The position numbers were made by a program, and so were the translations under genes. Below, in pieces: positions 1 to 10,390 of a stretch of 64,000 bases of DNA. How positions within the stretch are numbered: the first letter of the stretch is position 1; each line of letters starts with the position of its first letter. Source of the stretch: Roseitalea porphyridii (GTDB lineage: Bacteria; Pseudomonadota; Alphaproteobacteria; Rhizobiales; Rhizobiaceae); assembly GCF_004331955.1 (NCBI RefSeq), contig NZ_CP036532.1, forward strand, positions 1,426,001 to 1,490,000, in the 5' to 3' direction. Below the pieces are notes generated by a model. It had not been told where the DNA came from and made no database searches. It was given only the letters and a program-made list of their open reading frames with translations.

Positions 1-1
1 T

Positions 2-451
2 GCGCGCTGGTTCGAGGTGGAAGCCTGGGAGGAAGCGCTGCGCCTGACCAGCGCCGGCAAGTGGGCAGCCGGAACGCGGCTCAATCTCGAACGGGCGCTG
101 AGGGCGGGGGACGAATATGGCGGGCACATGGTCTCGGGCCATGTCGACGCGATGGCGACGATCACCGAGACCCGCGTCGAGGGCGATGCGGTGCGCTTCA
201 TCCTCGTCGCGCCCCATGCGCTGATGCGGTTCATCGCGCCCAAGGGGTCGGTGGCGCTCGACGGCACTTCGCTGACCGTGAACGGTGTCGAGGATGATCG
301 GTTCGATGTCTTGCTGATCCGCCATTCGCTCGAGGTGACGACCTGGGGCGAGCGGAAAGCGGGCGATGCGGTCAACCTCGAGATCGACCCGATCGCGCGT
401 TATGTCGCGCACTATGCCGACCGGCTTGCGGCGGCCGGCACAAAGGCGTAG
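2..451 (+). CDS. ribE: riboflavin synthase alpha chain, C-terminal part (5' end outside window)
   Basis: The enzyme converts two molecules of 6,7-dimethyl-8-ribityllumazine into riboflavin and the pyrimidine precursor, the last step of riboflavin synthesis in the cytosol. The frame is open from base 2, so 149 residues remain of a family usually near 200; the missing part is most of the first lumazine-binding domain. Visible family marks are the SGHVD segment and the GTSLTVNG segment of the second barrel domain. The next gene, ribH, begins 43 bases downstream and makes this enzyme's substrate, which supports the call. The start codon lies left of the window. Confidence 0.93.
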   Translation, partial: ARWFEVEAWEEALRLTSAGKWAAGTRLNLERALRAGDEYGGHMVSGHVDAMATITETRVEGDAVRFILVAPHALMRFIAPKGSVALDGTSLTVNGVEDDRFDVLLIRHSLEVTTWGERKAGDAVNLEIDPIARYVAHYADRLAAAGTKA

Positions 452-494
452 GGCACGGCCAAAACAGCCATCGGCGCAAGGCCGCACCGTTCCC

Positions 495-938
495 ATGAGT
501 TCCGACAAGCCACATATCCTGATCGTCGAGGCGCGCTTTTACGACGACATGTCCGACGCGCTGCTCGATGGCGCCCGGCACGCGCTCGAAGCGGCCGGCG
601 CGACCTTCGATGTCGTCACCGTGCCCGGCGCGCTCGAGATCCCCGCCGCGATCGCGTTCGCGCGCGCCGGCCGCACGATCTATGACGGCTATGTCGCGCT
701 CGGCATGGTCATTCGCGGCGAAACCTATCATTTCGAGCTGGTCTGCAACGAATCCGCGCGCGGACTGACCGATCTGGCCATCGCCGACAAGCTCGCCATC
801 GGCAACGGTATCATGACCGTCGAGAATGCCGAACAGGGCTGGGCCCGCGCCGACCGCAACCGCAAGGACAAGGGTGGCGCCGCCGCGCGGGCCGCGCTCG
901 CCATGATCGGCCTGCGCGAAAGGCTCGGCACACGATGA
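495..938 (+). CDS. ribH: 6,7-dimethyl-8-ribityllumazine synthase
   Basis: Lumazine synthase condenses 5-amino-6-ribitylamino-uracil with 3,4-dihydroxy-2-butanone 4-phosphate to give the substrate of RibE. The 147-residue product has the normal short length and the family segments VPGALEIP and [14 protein letters not shown], the latter carrying the conserved His near the active site. The open frame extends upstream to 366, but the ATG at 495 ([16 protein letters not shown]) gives the expected N-terminus and the upstream extension has no family character. Its stop overlaps the nusB start (ATGA at 935-938), so the two are probably translationally coupled. Confidence 0.95.
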   Translation: MSSDKPHILIVEARFYDDMSDALLDGARHALEAAGATFDVVTVPGALEIPAAIAFARAGRTIYDGYVALGMVIRGETYHFELVCNESARGLTDLAIADKLAIGNGIMTVENAEQGWARADRNRKDKGGAAARAALAMIGLRERLGTR

Positions 939-1405
939 GCGCGGACGCACCAAGGCTCAAGGCCGCCAACAAGCGCGGCGCCGCCCGCCTCGGCGCGGTG
1001 CAGGCGCTCTATCAGATGGACATGTCTGGCTCGGGCGTGCTGGAGACGGCGGCCGAATATGAAACCTTCCGGCTCGGCCAGGAGATCGACGGCGTCAGGT
1101 ATCGCGATGCCGATGCGGCCTGGTTCCGCGCCATCCTGTCGGGCGTGGTCGCCGAGCAGACACGGCTCGATCCGGTCGTGCGCGACTCGCTGTCCGAGGA
1201 CTGGCCGCTGTCGCGGCTCGACGGCACGCTGCGCGCCATCCTGCGCGCCGGCGCCTGGGAGCTGATCCACCGCAAGGATGTGCCGGTCGCCGTCGTCGTG
1301 ACTGAATATGTCGACATCGCGCACGCCTTCTTCGAGGACGGCGAGGAGCCGCGCATGGTCAATGCCGTGCTCGACCGCATCGCGCGCCGGACGAGGGCGG
1401 CATGA
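935..1405 (+). CDS. nusB: transcription antitermination factor NusB
   Basis: NusB binds boxA RNA together with ribosomal protein S10 and takes part in processive antitermination of rRNA operons. The 156-residue product has the all-helical NusB pattern: an early [16 protein letters not shown] segment and, near the C-terminus, the segments [10 protein letters not shown] and NAVLDRIAR. It overlaps ribH by four bases at its start and the transporter gene by four bases at its end, so this is a tightly packed operon. A ribH-nusB pairing is common in alphaproteobacteria. I see nothing unusual in the sequence. Confidence 0.95.
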   Translation: MSADAPRLKAANKRGAARLGAVQALYQMDMSGSGVLETAAEYETFRLGQEIDGVRYRDADAAWFRAILSGVVAEQTRLDPVVRDSLSEDWPLSRLDGTLRAILRAGAWELIHRKDVPVAVVVTEYVDIAHAFFEDGEEPRMVNAVLDRIARRTRAA

Positions 1406-2682
1406 GCGCCGGGGGACACAGGATGTCCGCCACGGCGCCAAGCGCGCCGGTCGCCGATCTGAGCTTTGCCAAGCGCACCACGCTGACCATCGCCGCCTCG
1501 CAGGCGATCGTCGGCGCCGCGGCCCCGGTCGCGATCTCCATGGGCGGGCTTGCCGGCCACTATCTGCTCGGGGCCGACAAGACGCTGTCGACGCTGCCCG
1601 TCACCGGTTTCAATATCGGCGTGGCGCTCGGCGCGCTTCCGGCCGCCATGCTGATGCGCGCGGTCGGCCGCCGCAACGGCTTCGTGTCGGGCGCAATGGT
1701 CACCGCCCTCGGCGGCGCGATCGCCGCGCTCGGCCTGTTCGAGACCAGCTTCTGGCTGTTTGCCACCGGGCTTCTGGTGATCGGCCTTGGCGGCGCGTTC
1801 GTCCAGCAATACCGCTTCGCGGCCGCCGACGCCTCGCCGAAGATCTTCAAGCCCAAGGCGATCTCCTGGGTGCTGGGCGGCGGCGTCTTCGCCGCCATCA
1901 TCGGCCCGCAGGCGGTCATCCACACCAAGAACCTGTTTGCGCCGGTCGAATTCGCGGGCGCCTTCGTCGCCGTGATCGGTCTTGGCCTGCTGGGCGCGCT
2001 GATCCTGTCGACGCTGAAGATCGCCGACCATGTCGAGCCGGTCGCCGCCGATGCGCCGCCGGCCGCGCCGGAGCGCTCGCTCGGCGCCATCGTGGGCCAG
2101 CCGCGCTTTCTGGTCGCCTTCATCTGCGGTGTCACGTCTTATGCGTTGATGAGCTTCCTGATGACCGGCGCGCCGCTCGCCATGGTCGGCTGCGGCTACA
2201 GCGCCGAACAGGCCACGCTCGGCATCTCCTGGCACGTCATGGCCATGTTCGCGCCGAGCTTCGTCACGGGCAACCTGATCGCCCGGTTCGGCAAGGAGAC
2301 GATCGTCGCCGCCGGCCTCCTGATCCTGATCGTCTGTGGCCTTGTCGCCCTGTCCGGAATCGCGCTGTGGCAGTTCTGGCTGGCGCTGATCCTTCTGGGC
2401 GTCGGCTGGAACTTCGGCTTCATCGGCGCCACCGCCATGCTGACCGACACCTATACGCCGGCCGAGAAGAACAAGGTTCAGGGCGTCCATGACTTCGCCC
2501 TGTTCGGCACGGTCGCCTTCGCCTCGCTGATGTCGGGCGCGACGCTCAACTGGTTCGGCGAAACCGCAGAGGCCGGGTGGGTCGCGCTCAACTGGATCCT
2601 GCTGCCGGTCGCCTCGGTCTGCCTGGTGCTGCTTGCCGGCTTCGTCCTGCGCGACCGGAGGCTCGCCGCCCGGCGCGGCTGA
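1402..2682 (+). CDS. major facilitator superfamily transporter, possibly for riboflavin
   Basis: This is a polytopic inner-membrane protein of up to 426 residues with about twelve hydrophobic segments, in two halves separated near residues 210-230 by a hydrophilic Ala/Pro/Glu-rich loop, as in MFS carriers. The start at 1402 overlaps nusB; a second ATG at 1423, preceded by a GGGGGA stretch, is an equally good start. The gene is translationally coupled to a riboflavin-synthesis operon. A family of riboflavin carriers (RfnT) has been described in Rhizobiales, so flavin transport is a reasonable guess, but it rests on context and not on a diagnostic motif. Confidence 0.75.
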   Translation: MSAGGHRMSATAPSAPVADLSFAKRTTLTIAASQAIVGAAAPVAISMGGLAGHYLLGADKTLSTLPVTGFNIGVALGALPAAMLMRAVGRRNGFVSGAMVTALGGAIAALGLFETSFWLFATGLLVIGLGGAFVQQYRFAAADASPKIFKPKAISWVLGGGVFAAIIGPQAVIHTKNLFAPVEFAGAFVAVIGLGLLGALILSTLKIADHVEPVAADAPPAAPERSLGAIVGQPRFLVAFICGVTSYALMSFLMTGAPLAMVGCGYSAEQATLGISWHVMAMFAPSFVTGNLIARFGKETIVAAGLLILIVCGLVALSGIALWQFWLALILLGVGWNFGFIGATAMLTDTYTPAEKNKVQGVHDFALFGTVAFASLMSGATLNWFGETAEAGWVALNWILLPVASVCLVLLAGFVLRDRRLAARRG

Positions 2683-2725
2683 TACCGCCGGCCGGCATCG
2701 GCTTGGGTAAAGGGCGCATGCCGCC

Positions 2726-2754
2726 TTGACCCAAATTCGCCCTTTCTGCATAGA
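2726..2754 (+). promoter_or_regulatory. candidate sigma-70 promoter of hppA
   Basis: A -35 TTGACC (2726-2731) is followed after 17 bases by CATAGA (2749-2754). It lies about 90 bases upstream of the hppA start and downstream of the transporter gene, where an independent promoter would be expected. Prediction from consensus only. Confidence 0.4.
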
Positions 2755-2840
2755 CGACGCCGACGCGGGGCCGATCGGCCCTGCCTTTCGTTTATGCGGC
2801 TCGCCGGGGGACCTGGGCGGGCCCGTCAGGAGGACACCCG

Positions 2841-4976
2841 ATGATACTTCTCGCCGTCATTGCCTGCGGCCTATTGTCTATCGTCTATGCCATATGGGCC
2901 ACCCAGTCGGTGCTTGCCGCCGACCAGGGCAACCAGCGCATGCAGGAAATCGCCGGGGCCATTCGCGAGGGCGCGCAGGCCTATCTGAACCGGCAGTACG
3001 CCACGATCGGCATCGTCGGCGCGGTCGTCTTCATCGCCACCTGGCTGTTGCTCGGCGCTACGGCCGCGATCGGCTTTGCGATCGGCGCGGTGCTCTCGGG
3101 CGTCGCCGGTTATATCGGCATGCACGTGTCCGTGCGGGCCAACGTGCGCACGGCCCAGGCGGCCGCCCACTCGCTTTCGGCCGGCCTCGACATCGCCTTC
3201 AAGTCCGGCGCGATCACCGGCATGCTGGTGGCGGGCCTCGCGCTTCTGGGCGTCGCCATCTACTACTACATCCTCACCGACATGATGGGCCTTGCGCCCG
3301 AAAGCCGTATCGTCATCGACGCGCTGGTCGCGCTCGGATTCGGCGCTTCGCTGATCTCGATCTTTGCGCGTCTGGGCGGCGGCATCTTCACCAAGGGCGC
3401 CGATGTGGGCGGCGACCTGGTCGGCAAGGTCGAAGCGGGCATTCCCGAGGACGATCCGCGCAACCCGGCGACCATCGCCGACAATGTGGGCGACAATGTC
3501 GGCGACTGCGCCGGCATGGCCGCCGACCTGTTCGAGACCTATGCGGTGACGATCGTCGCCACGATGGTGCTCGGCGCGATCTTCTTCGCCGGCAACGAAG
3601 TTCTGGCCGACGTCATGCTCTATCCGCTGGCGATCGGCGCCGCCTGCCTTCTGACCTCGATCGTCGGCACGTTCTTCGTGCGGCTGGGCACCAACGGCTC
3701 GATCATGGGCGCGCTCTACAAGGGCCTGATCGCGACCGGCGTTCTGACCATCGCCGGCCTCGGCGCGGCGACCTCGCTGACCATCGGCTGGGACGACATC
3801 GGCGAAGTGGCCGGCCAGACCATCAACGGCCGCTACCTGTTCTATTGCGGCCTGATCGGTCTTGTCGTCACCGGCCTGATCGTGATCATCACCGAGTACT
3901 ACACCGGCACCAACAAGCGCCCGGTGAACTCGATCAGCCAGGCCTCGGTCACCGGCCACGGCACCAACGTCATCCAGGGCCTTGCGGTCTCGCTGGAATC
4001 GACGGCTTTGCCGGCGATCGTCATCGTCGCCGGCATCATCGCCACCTTCCAGCTCGGCGGCCTGTTCGGGATCGGCATCGCGGTCACCGTCATGCTCGGC
4101 CTTGCCGGCATGATCGTCGCGCTCGACGCATTCGGCCCGGTCACCGACAATGCCGGCGGAATCGCCGAGATGAGCGAACTCGACCCCGAGGTCCGCAAGT
4201 CCACCGATGCGCTGGACGCGGTCGGCAACACGACCAAGGCCGTCACCAAGGGCTATGCGATCGGTTCGGCCGGCCTTGGCGCGCTGGTGCTGTTTGCGGC
4301 CTATTCGAACGATCTGGCCTATTTCGCGGCCAACCCGGAGACCTATACCTACTTCGCCGATCTCGGCGACATCTCGTTCGAACTGTCCAACCCGTACGTC
4401 GTGGCCGGCCTGATCTTCGGCGGACTGATCCCCTACCTGTTCGGCGGCATCGCGATGACCGCGGTCGGCCGCGCCGGTGGCGCCGTCGTCGAGGAAGTGC
4501 GCCGCCAGTTCCGCGAGAAGCCCGGCATCATGGAAGGTACCGAGCGGCCCGACTATGCCCGCGCGGTCGACATGCTAACCAAGGCGGCGATCAGGGAAAT
4601 GATCATCCCCTCGCTGCTGCCGGTGCTCGCGCCGCTGGTCGTCTATTTCGGCGTGCTGTTGATCTCCGGCTCCAAGGCCTCGGCCTTTGCCGCGGTCGGC
4701 GCCATGCTGCTCGGCGTGATCGTCAACGGCCTGTTCGTCGCCATCTCGATGACTTCGGGCGGCGGCGCCTGGGACAACGCCAAGAAGTCGTTCGAGGACG
4801 GCTTCATCGACAAGGATGGCGTCAAGCACGAGAAGGGCTCGGAGGCCCACAAGGCCTCGGTGACCGGCGACACGGTCGGCGATCCCTACAAGGACACGGC
4901 CGGCCCGGCGGTGAACCCGGCGATCAAGATCACCAACATCGTCGCGCTTCTGCTGCTGGCCGTCCTCGCCCAGTAG
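2841..4976 (+). CDS. hppA: potassium-independent proton-pumping membrane pyrophosphatase
   Basis: This integral membrane enzyme hydrolyses pyrophosphate and pumps protons. The 711-residue product has the many transmembrane segments of the family. The pyrophosphate-binding [13 protein letters not shown] segment starts near residue 188 and is followed by a second acidic segment with [11 protein letters not shown]. At the diagnostic position it has Lys466 (in GNTTKA) and Thr469, the pair that marks K+-independent proton pumps; K+-dependent forms have Ala there. A strong Shine-Dalgarno AGGAGGACACCCG precedes the ATG. The gene has its own candidate promoter and ends at a strong hairpin terminator, so it is probably monocistronic. 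Confidence 0.97.
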   Translation: MILLAVIACGLLSIVYAIWATQSVLAADQGNQRMQEIAGAIREGAQAYLNRQYATIGIVGAVVFIATWLLLGATAAIGFAIGAVLSGVAGYIGMHVSVRANVRTAQAAAHSLSAGLDIAFKSGAITGMLVAGLALLGVAIYYYILTDMMGLAPESRIVIDALVALGFGASLISIFARLGGGIFTKGADVGGDLVGKVEAGIPEDDPRNPATIADNVGDNVGDCAGMAADLFETYAVTIVATMVLGAIFFAGNEVLADVMLYPLAIGAACLLTSIVGTFFVRLGTNGSIMGALYKGLIATGVLTIAGLGAATSLTIGWDDIGEVAGQTINGRYLFYCGLIGLVVTGLIVIITEYYTGTNKRPVNSISQASVTGHGTNVIQGLAVSLESTALPAIVIVAGIIATFQLGGLFGIGIAVTVMLGLAGMIVALDAFGPVTDNAGGIAEMSELDPEVRKSTDALDAVGNTTKAVTKGYAIGSAGLGALVLFAAYSNDLAYFAANPETYTYFADLGDISFELSNPYVVAGLIFGGLIPYLFGGIAMTAVGRAGGAVVEEVRRQFREKPGIMEGTERPDYARAVDMLTKAAIREMIIPSLLPVLAPLVVYFGVLLISGSKASAFAAVGAMLLGVIVNGLFVAISMTSGGGAWDNAKKSFEDGFIDKDGVKHEKGSEAHKASVTGDTVGDPYKDTAGPAVNPAIKITNIVALLLLAVLAQ

Positions 4977-4995
4977 GCCGGCGCGACCGCCACGA

Positions 4996-5031
4996 AAAAG
5001 GCCCGCGCGGAGCGATCCGCGCGGGCCTTTT
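4996..5031. terminator. rho-independent terminator, probably bidirectional
   Basis: A perfect 16-base inverted repeat (4996-5011 and 5016-5031) with a GCGA loop is bordered by A-runs on the left and T-runs on the right. It sits between the converging hppA and bamE-like genes and can serve both strands. Confidence 0.88.
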
Positions 5032-5064
5032 CTATCCGGCCTTCCCGCGAAGTGCGGGCTGCGC

Positions 5065-5589
5065 TCAGCGTCCGCCGAGCAGTGACTCCGGCGAGGGTCC
5101 GCCGATCGTGCCGGTCAGGACCTGGGTCAGGAAAGTCTGGTCACGGCCGCCCGTCGGTGTCGTACGGGTGATGAAGTCGAACACGCGTCCGTCCTGAAGG
5201 CCGTAGTCGGCGATCCGCTCCACCGTGTTCTCGCCGTCGAAATAGACCGCGAGGATGCGCTGGTCGACCAGGCGCGGCTTGAGAAACTGGGCGCGGCGCT
5301 GCCGCGTCTGCGAGATGTAATAGAACACCTCGTTCTCGAACGTGTTCGTCGTCGTCGGCGTGCCAAGCGCCAGAAGCACCTGCTCTCGGCTCGAGCCGGG
5401 CGGCACCAGCGCCAGCGTCTGCTCGTCAACCACGTAACCCTGCTTGAAGGTCTCGGACATGTTCGTCACTTGCGACACGTTCATCAGCTCGGAACCGACC
5501 GAGTTGCAGCCTGCAAGCGCCGTGGCCGCCACAACGAGCGCGGCCGATGCCCGCAGCCCCGTTCGCGTCGACTTGAAATTTCGCGCCAT
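5065..5589 (-). CDS. bamE: BamE/OmlA-type outer membrane assembly lipoprotein
   Basis: BamE-family lipoproteins (SmpA/OmlA) belong to the BAM machinery that folds outer-membrane beta-barrels. The 174-residue product begins with a basic-hydrophobic signal and a lipobox ALAGC, with Cys28 as the predicted lipidated residue. It contains the family pattern GYVVDEQTLALVPPGSSREQ followed by LALGTPT and a beta-rich C-terminal part. The ATG at 5589 is chosen because AAGGAG lies nine bases before it; an in-frame ATG at 5598 sits directly against that site and the longer frame to 5754 lacks a signal. It is divergent from the bc1 chaperone gene. Confidence 0.87.
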   Translation of the reverse strand: MARNFKSTRTGLRASAALVVAATALAGCNSVGSELMNVSQVTNMSETFKQGYVVDEQTLALVPPGSSREQVLLALGTPTTTNTFENEVFYYISQTRQRRAQFLKPRLVDQRILAVYFDGENTVERIADYGLQDGRVFDFITRTTPTGGRDQTFLTQVLTGTIGGPSPESLLGGR

Positions 5590-5698
5590 GACGTTCATCT
5601 CCTTGGCCGGGCCTGCCGGCCGTACTGGACCGTTCCGGTAAACCAGCGGCGGCCCTGTTGCAAGCCGTCGGCGCCAGTCCTGCCGGTCGGCCACGGAT

Positions 5699-6259
5699 AT
5701 GCGCATGATTGTGTCACTGTTTCGGCGAAGCACGCAAAACGCCAATCGGATCATCGTCGACCGGCTGTTCGATCAGATCGTCGCGGCGGCCCGCCAGCCG
5801 GCGATCTATGCCCAATGGGGTGTGCCCGACACGCCGCTTGGCCGCTACGAGTCGCTCGGCCTTCACATGATCGTCTTTTTGCGCCGAACGCGCGGCGCCG
5901 GACCCGGCGTCGAAGCGCTCGCCCAGGACGTGCTCGACGAGTTCTTCAAGGATGTCGACCATTCGATCCGCGAACTCGGCATCGGCGATGCCGGCGTGCC
6001 CAAGCGCATGAAGAAGCTGGCGCGCATGTTCTATGGCCGCATGGGGCCCTATTGGGAGGCGATCGACGCGGGCGATGCCGACGCGCTCGCCGCCGCGCTC
6101 GAACGCAACATCGCGCCCGACGCCAAGGAAGAGCCGGAATTCGACGCGCGCTCGCTCGCCGGCTACACGCTCGCCGCGGCCGAAGCACTGGCGGCCCAGG
6201 ACGACGCGTCGCTCCTGTCGGCCCGGATCGCCTTCCCGGAAGCGGGAGCCCCGGCATGA
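5699..6259 (+). CDS. ubiquinol-cytochrome c chaperone family protein
   Basis: The product of about 186 residues belongs to the CBP3/UQCC1-like family, whose mitochondrial members help assemble cytochrome b of the bc1 complex. The segments ARQPAIYAQWGVPDTPLGRYE and LDEFFKDVDHSIRELGIGD, then VPKRMKKLARMFYGR, are typical. The start is uncertain between the ATG at 5699 and the one at 5705; the second is seven bases from a GGA site. The stop overlaps the next start (ATGA at 6256), coupling it to the DUF177 gene, a pair often seen together in alphaproteobacteria. The exact target in this organism is inferred from the family. Confidence 0.85.
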   Translation: MRMIVSLFRRSTQNANRIIVDRLFDQIVAAARQPAIYAQWGVPDTPLGRYESLGLHMIVFLRRTRGAGPGVEALAQDVLDEFFKDVDHSIRELGIGDAGVPKRMKKLARMFYGRMGPYWEAIDAGDADALAAALERNIAPDAKEEPEFDARSLAGYTLAAAEALAAQDDASLLSARIAFPEAGAPA

Positions 6260-6828
6260 CCGACCGACACGAGCCCGATACCATCTCGCCGGTCAGCCAT
6301 CGGCTCAACGTTTCGGTCCTGCCCGCGCGCGGCCGTCGCCAGACGATCGAGGCCGATGCCGAGCAGCGCCAGGCGCTCGCCGCCGAACACGATCTGGTTT
6401 CGGTCGAACGCTTCGCCGCCGACATCGAGGTCAAGCGCTGGCAGCGCGACGGCGTCAGGCTGGTCGGCACGGTCGATGCCGAGATCACCCAGCGATGCGT
6501 GGTCACGCTCGATCCCCTGCCGGCGCGCGTCCGGGCGCCCTTCGAGGCGGTGTTCGTGCCCGACGATTCGCCGCTGTCGCGCCGGGCCGAGCCGGGCGAG
6601 GGGGCGGACATCATCGTCGACGCCGAGGGCCCCGACCTGCCCGAGCCGTTCACCCCGCCAATGCTCGACATCGGCGCGGCGGCCGAGGAATTCTTTGCGC
6701 TGGCGCTCGATCCCTATCCGCGCAAGAAGGGCGCCGAGCCGCCCGGGGACTTCGCGCCGGACCCGGCCGACGCACCGGAAAACCCGTTCGCCAAGCTGGC
6801 GGCGCTGAAGACGAACGGCGAGCGCTAG
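6256..6828 (+). CDS. DUF177 (YceD-like) protein
   Basis: The 190-residue cytosolic protein belongs to the DUF177/YceD family. In other bacteria yceD sits before rpmF and plsX and has been linked to 23S rRNA accumulation; no rpmF lies here. Visible features are an N-terminal RLNVSVLP segment, a central VDAEITQRCVVTLDPLPA stretch with a lone Cys, and the C-terminal PENPFAKLAALK common to alphaproteobacterial members. The frame is open much farther upstream to 5470, but that part is out of register with the real upstream gene, so the coupled ATG at 6256 is chosen. Confidence 0.85.
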   Translation: MTDRHEPDTISPVSHRLNVSVLPARGRRQTIEADAEQRQALAAEHDLVSVERFAADIEVKRWQRDGVRLVGTVDAEITQRCVVTLDPLPARVRAPFEAVFVPDDSPLSRRAEPGEGADIIVDAEGPDLPEPFTPPMLDIGAAAEEFFALALDPYPRKKGAEPPGDFAPDPADAPENPFAKLAALKTNGER

Positions 6829-6937
6829 GACGCATTTTGCCGGTTGAGCACACGACCATTATCGTTATGGTGCCGCCACCTTGCAGGGGCGGGCGCACCC
6901 CGATGCGGGGCGCCGGAATTTCAGGATCGGTTGAACG

Positions 6938-8017
6938 GTGATCACGGTATCGATTGATGCGATGGGCGGCGATCACGGCCCCTCCGTGGTCATTCCCGGC
7001 GCAGCGCTGTCGCTGGAGCGCCATCCGCAGATGCGCTTCATCCTGTTCGGAAAGGCCGACGAGATCGAGCCGATTCTGGCCGGCCATCCCAAGCTGAAGG
7101 CGGCAAGCACGGTCGTGGACTGCGAGGTCGCCGTGCAGATGGACGCCAAGCCCAGCCAGGCGCTCCGCAACGGCCGCTGGAAGTCCTCCATGTGGAAGGC
7201 TATCGAGGCGGTCAAGGCGGGCGAGGCCGACGTTTGCGTCTCGGCCGGCAACACCGGTGCGCTGATGGCCATGGCGCGGTTCTGTCTCAGGACCATGGGC
7301 GACATCGAACGGCCGGCGATCGCCGCCATCTGGCCGACCCTTCGCGGCGAATCGATCGTCCTCGATGTCGGCGCGACGATCGGCGCCAACGCGTTGCAAC
7401 TGGTCGACTTCTCCGTCATGGGTGCGGCGATGGCGCGTGCGCTGATCGAGGTCGAGCGTCCGACGGTGGGCCTTCTCAATGTCGGCGTCGAGGAGATCAA
7501 GGGCCAGGAGGAGGTCAAGGAAGCAGGCCGCCTGCTGCGCGAGGCCGAACTGAGCGGGCTCGAATATCACGGCTTCGTCGAGGGCGACGATCTGGGCAGG
7601 GGCACGGTGGATGTCGTCGTCACCGAGGGCTTTTCGGGCAACATCGCGCTGAAGACGGCCGAGGGCACCGCCCGGCAGATCGGCGAGTATCTGCGCTCGG
7701 CGATGAGCCGCACCTGGCTCGCCCGGCTCGGCTACCTGCTCGCGCGCGGCGCGTTCCGCCGCCTCAACGACAAGATGGACCCGCGCAAGGTCAATGGCGG
7801 CGTCTTCCTTGGACTGAACGGCATCGTGGTCAAGAGCCACGGCGGCACCGACGATGAGGGCTTCGCGGCCGCCGTCGACATGGCCTACGACATGGTCCGC
7901 AACGAATTGCTCGCCCATATCGATCACGACCTTCAGCATTTCCACAACGGCCAGGTCCGCGCCAGCCTCGATGCGGCGGTCGAAGACAGCGGGTCCGCGG
8001 CAAAGGCAGCACAATGA
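6938..8017 (+). CDS. plsX: phosphate acyltransferase PlsX
   Basis: PlsX makes acyl-phosphate from acyl-ACP, the acyl donor used by PlsY in phospholipid synthesis. The start is GTG at 6938, giving 359 residues beginning with [15 protein letters not shown], the family's N-terminal signature. Further marks are [12 protein letters not shown], the LDVGAT segment and the C-terminal [11 protein letters not shown]. The stop overlaps the fabH start (ATGA at 8014-8017), the usual plsX-fabH pair. The 109 bases before it carry no rpmF gene, unlike enterobacteria. Confidence 0.96.
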   Translation: MITVSIDAMGGDHGPSVVIPGAALSLERHPQMRFILFGKADEIEPILAGHPKLKAASTVVDCEVAVQMDAKPSQALRNGRWKSSMWKAIEAVKAGEADVCVSAGNTGALMAMARFCLRTMGDIERPAIAAIWPTLRGESIVLDVGATIGANALQLVDFSVMGAAMARALIEVERPTVGLLNVGVEEIKGQEEVKEAGRLLREAELSGLEYHGFVEGDDLGRGTVDVVVTEGFSGNIALKTAEGTARQIGEYLRSAMSRTWLARLGYLLARGAFRRLNDKMDPRKVNGGVFLGLNGIVVKSHGGTDDEGFAAAVDMAYDMVRNELLAHIDHDLQHFHNGQVRASLDAAVEDSGSAAKAAQ

Positions 8018-8985
8018 TCAGAACAGCCATCAGGGGCGTGGGATCGGCCCTGCCCAAGCGCGTCGTGCCCAACAGCGAACTTGAGGAGCGGCTCGAAACG
8101 TCCGACGCCTGGATCCGCCAGCGCACCGGCATCGCCCAGCGCTATGTGGCCGGTGACGACGAGACCACCGCATCGCTCGGGGAGGCGGCCGCACGCGCCG
8201 CGCTCGACGATGCCGGCATCGACATCGACGCGATCGACCTGATCATCGTCGCCACCTCGACGCCGAACAACACCTTTCCGGCGACCGCCGTCGACATCCA
8301 GTGCCGGCTTGGCATGCACCATGGCGCCGCCTTCGATATCCAGGCCGTTTGCACGGGCTTCATCTACGCGCTGACGACCGCAGACACCTATGTGCGCGCC
8401 GGCCTCGCCCGCCGCGTCCTGGTGATCGGCGCGGAGACCTATTCGCGCATCCTCGACTGGAACGACCGGCGCACCGCCGTCCTGTTCGGCGATGGCGCCG
8501 GTGCGGTGGTCGTCGAGGAGGCGCACGGCAACGGGCTGACCTCCGACACCGGCATCCTGGCCGCCCATCTGCGCTCGGACGGTCGGCACAAGGAAAAGCT
8601 CTATGTCGACGGCGGCCCCTCGACCACGCAGACGACGGGCCATCTGCGCATGGAGGGACGCGAGGTCTTCAAGCATGCGGTCGGCATGATCACCGACGTG
8701 ATCGAGCAGTCGTTCGCGACCGCGGGCATCACCGGCGAGCAGATCGACTGGTTCGTGCCGCACCAGGCCAACCGGCGCATCATCGAGGCCTCGGCGAAGA
8801 AGCTCGGAATCCCCGAGGAAAAGGTCGTGATCACCGTCGACCGTCACGCCAACACCTCGTCCGCCTCCATCCCGCTGGCGCTGGCTGTCGCGGTTCAGGA
8901 CGGCCGCATCGGCAAGGGCGATCTGGTGCTGCTCGAGGCGATGGGTGGCGGCTTCACCTGGGGCGCGCTGCTCGTGCGCTGGTGA
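8014..8985 (+). CDS. fabH: beta-ketoacyl-ACP synthase III (FabH)
   Basis: FabH starts fatty acid synthesis by condensing acetyl-CoA with malonyl-ACP. The 323-residue product has the full catalytic triad of the family: Cys113 in AVCTGF, His250 in VPHQANRR and Asn280 in RHANTSSAS. The N-terminus ([15 protein letters not shown]) and the C-terminal [10 protein letters not shown] are typical. It is translationally coupled to plsX. The following 142 bases lead to ihfA, which has its own ribosome-binding site. Confidence 0.97.
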   Translation: MIRTAIRGVGSALPKRVVPNSELEERLETSDAWIRQRTGIAQRYVAGDDETTASLGEAAARAALDDAGIDIDAIDLIIVATSTPNNTFPATAVDIQCRLGMHHGAAFDIQAVCTGFIYALTTADTYVRAGLARRVLVIGAETYSRILDWNDRRTAVLFGDGAGAVVVEEAHGNGLTSDTGILAAHLRSDGRHKEKLYVDGGPSTTQTTGHLRMEGREVFKHAVGMITDVIEQSFATAGITGEQIDWFVPHQANRRIIEASAKKLGIPEEKVVITVDRHANTSSASIPLALAVAVQDGRIGKGDLVLLEAMGGGFTWGALLVRW

Positions 8986-9127
8986 GGCCGACTCCGATTG
9001 CCTGTTTCAAAACGGGATTCGGACCATGTCGCCGGCTTCATATCCGGGCGCATTTGCTTGATTTCAAAGGTCTTTGACGATACCCTTCGGCGCGTCCGAG
9101 ATTTATCGCTTTGCGGAAAGACATTTC

Positions 9128-9445
9128 ATGGGGGAGAATACGGTCACACGGTCGGACCTGACCGAAGCCGTCTACCGCAAGGTGGGACTGTCACGCACCG
9201 AATCCGCCGCTCTCGTTGAAATGATCATTGACGAAATCTGCGATGCGATCGTGCGCGGCGAAACCGTCAAGCTTTCCTCCTTCGCCACGTTCCAGGTGCG
9301 CTCCAAGACCGAACGCATCGGCCGCAATCCGAAGACGGGCGAGGAAGTGCCGATCTCGCCGCGCCGGGTCGTCACCTTCAAGGCGTCCAACGTGCTCAAG
9401 CAGCGCATCATCGACGGATACAAGAAGCGGCACAAGAAGGGCTGA
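9128..9445 (+). CDS. ihfA: integration host factor alpha subunit
   Basis: IHF is a heterodimeric DNA-bending protein used in transcription, replication and recombination. The 105-residue product carries the HU/IHF fold, with the [12 protein letters not shown] segment before the DNA-binding arm and the [12 protein letters not shown] loop holding the intercalating proline. The ATG at 9128 is preceded by GGAAAG and gives the family N-terminus ([14 protein letters not shown]); the frame is open to 9074 but that part is foreign to the family. The gene order fabH-ihfA-merR is common in Rhizobiales. Confidence 0.95.
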   Translation: MGENTVTRSDLTEAVYRKVGLSRTESAALVEMIIDEICDAIVRGETVKLSSFATFQVRSKTERIGRNPKTGEEVPISPRRVVTFKASNVLKQRIIDGYKKRHKKG

Positions 9446-9490
9446 GGACGAGACGGGGGCAGGGCTCCAATAGCGCCGCGATGAGGGACG

Positions 9491-10102
9491 ATGATGACCG
9501 AGAAGAGCCCAGACGCCTTCCGCACGATCTCGGAGGTCGCCGACGACCTCGACCTGCCCCAGCACGTCCTCCGCTTCTGGGAAACACGCTTTTCGCAGAT
9601 CAAGCCGCTCAAGCGCGGCGGAGGGCGGCGCTACTATCGCCCGTCCGATGTCGATCTGCTGCGCGGCATCCGGCACCTCCTTTACGAGGAGGGATACACG
9701 ATCAAGGGCGCCCAGAAGATCCTGCGCGAGAACGGCGTCCAGTTCGCCGTCGCCATCGGCGCGGGCGACCTTTCTGCGCTCGAGGAAATGGCCCGCCGCA
9801 ACGCCGAGGCGCGCGCCATCGAGGGGCAGGCGTCCGAGAACAAGGTCGACACGGCGCAGAAGGCCGATTCCCCCTCGGCCAGGGCAGCGGCCGACGCGGT
9901 GGACGACGAGCCGACGGCCGATGCGGATGTGATGGTCGGCCATGCAAGGCCCCGGTCGCGCGGCCTGTTCGGTCTTGGCGGCCGTGGCGGAGAAGGCGCG
10001 TCCGAGACCGGCACGGACCTTTCCCGTGACAACCGGACCCTGTTGCAGGAAGCGCTGTTTGATCTTCTCGAATGCAAGCGCCTGCTCGACCAGGCACGCT
10101 GA
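9491..10102 (+). CDS. MerR family transcriptional regulator
   Basis: The 203-residue protein has an N-terminal MerR winged-helix domain of about 75 residues ([20 protein letters not shown], then [19 protein letters not shown]), followed by a long Ala/Asp-rich tail of low complexity and a short conserved C-terminal helix ending in [15 protein letters not shown]. There is no cysteine set of the kind that binds metals in classical MerR sensors, so the ligand is unknown. The gene follows ihfA by 45 bases and may be co-transcribed with it. This ihfA-adjacent MerR is widespread in alphaproteobacteria; I do not know its target. Confidence 0.88.
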   Translation: MMTEKSPDAFRTISEVADDLDLPQHVLRFWETRFSQIKPLKRGGGRRYYRPSDVDLLRGIRHLLYEEGYTIKGAQKILRENGVQFAVAIGAGDLSALEEMARRNAEARAIEGQASENKVDTAQKADSPSARAAADAVDDEPTADADVMVGHARPRSRGLFGLGGRGGEGASETGTDLSRDNRTLLQEALFDLLECKRLLDQAR

Positions 10103-10174
10103 TCGCACCGGTGTTCGACCAATACTCCTCGCGTCGTCCGCGCTTCGGTCGGTGCCGAGCGGACAAATCCGCTC

Positions 10175-10203
10175 TTGTTTCGCGCGCCCGCCGGAACTAT
10201 AGC
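10175..10203 (+). promoter_or_regulatory. promoter of tRNA-Pro
   Basis: TTGTTT (10175-10180) and TATAGC (10198-10203) are separated by exactly 17 bases. Transcription would start near 10210, only a few bases before the mature tRNA 5' end at 10214, so the tRNA would have almost no leader. Confidence 0.6.
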
Positions 10204-10213
10204 ACGCCAAGGT

Positions 10214-10290
10214 CGGAGCGTAGCGCAGCCCGGTAGCGCACTACACTGGGGGTGTAGGGGTCGTGGGTTCGAATCCCGCCGCTCCGACCA
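10214..10290 (+). tRNA. tRNA-Pro (anticodon GGG)
   Basis: The 77-base sequence folds into a cloverleaf: acceptor CGGAGCG pairs with CGCTCCG, the D arm is GCGC/GCGC, the anticodon arm CTACA/TGTAG encloses the loop CTGGGGG with anticodon GGG, and the T arm is GTGGG/CCCGC with TTCGAAT. The CCA end is encoded. It marks the left border of the accessory polysaccharide locus. Confidence 0.96.
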
Positions 10291-10390
10291 GTTTTCCCTT
10301 CATCGTCGGTTTCCGCATCGGTCCTTTCGCGGAACGATGGGTCCGCCGACGTCCGGCCCGAACGCGCGACCCTGGCGCGCGGGGTGCCGG

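Noticed and set aside
2726-5197. An 823-codon plus-strand frame overlapping hppA
   Set aside because: Out of phase with the clearly conserved pyrophosphatase; its product is Arg/Gly/His-rich with no family.
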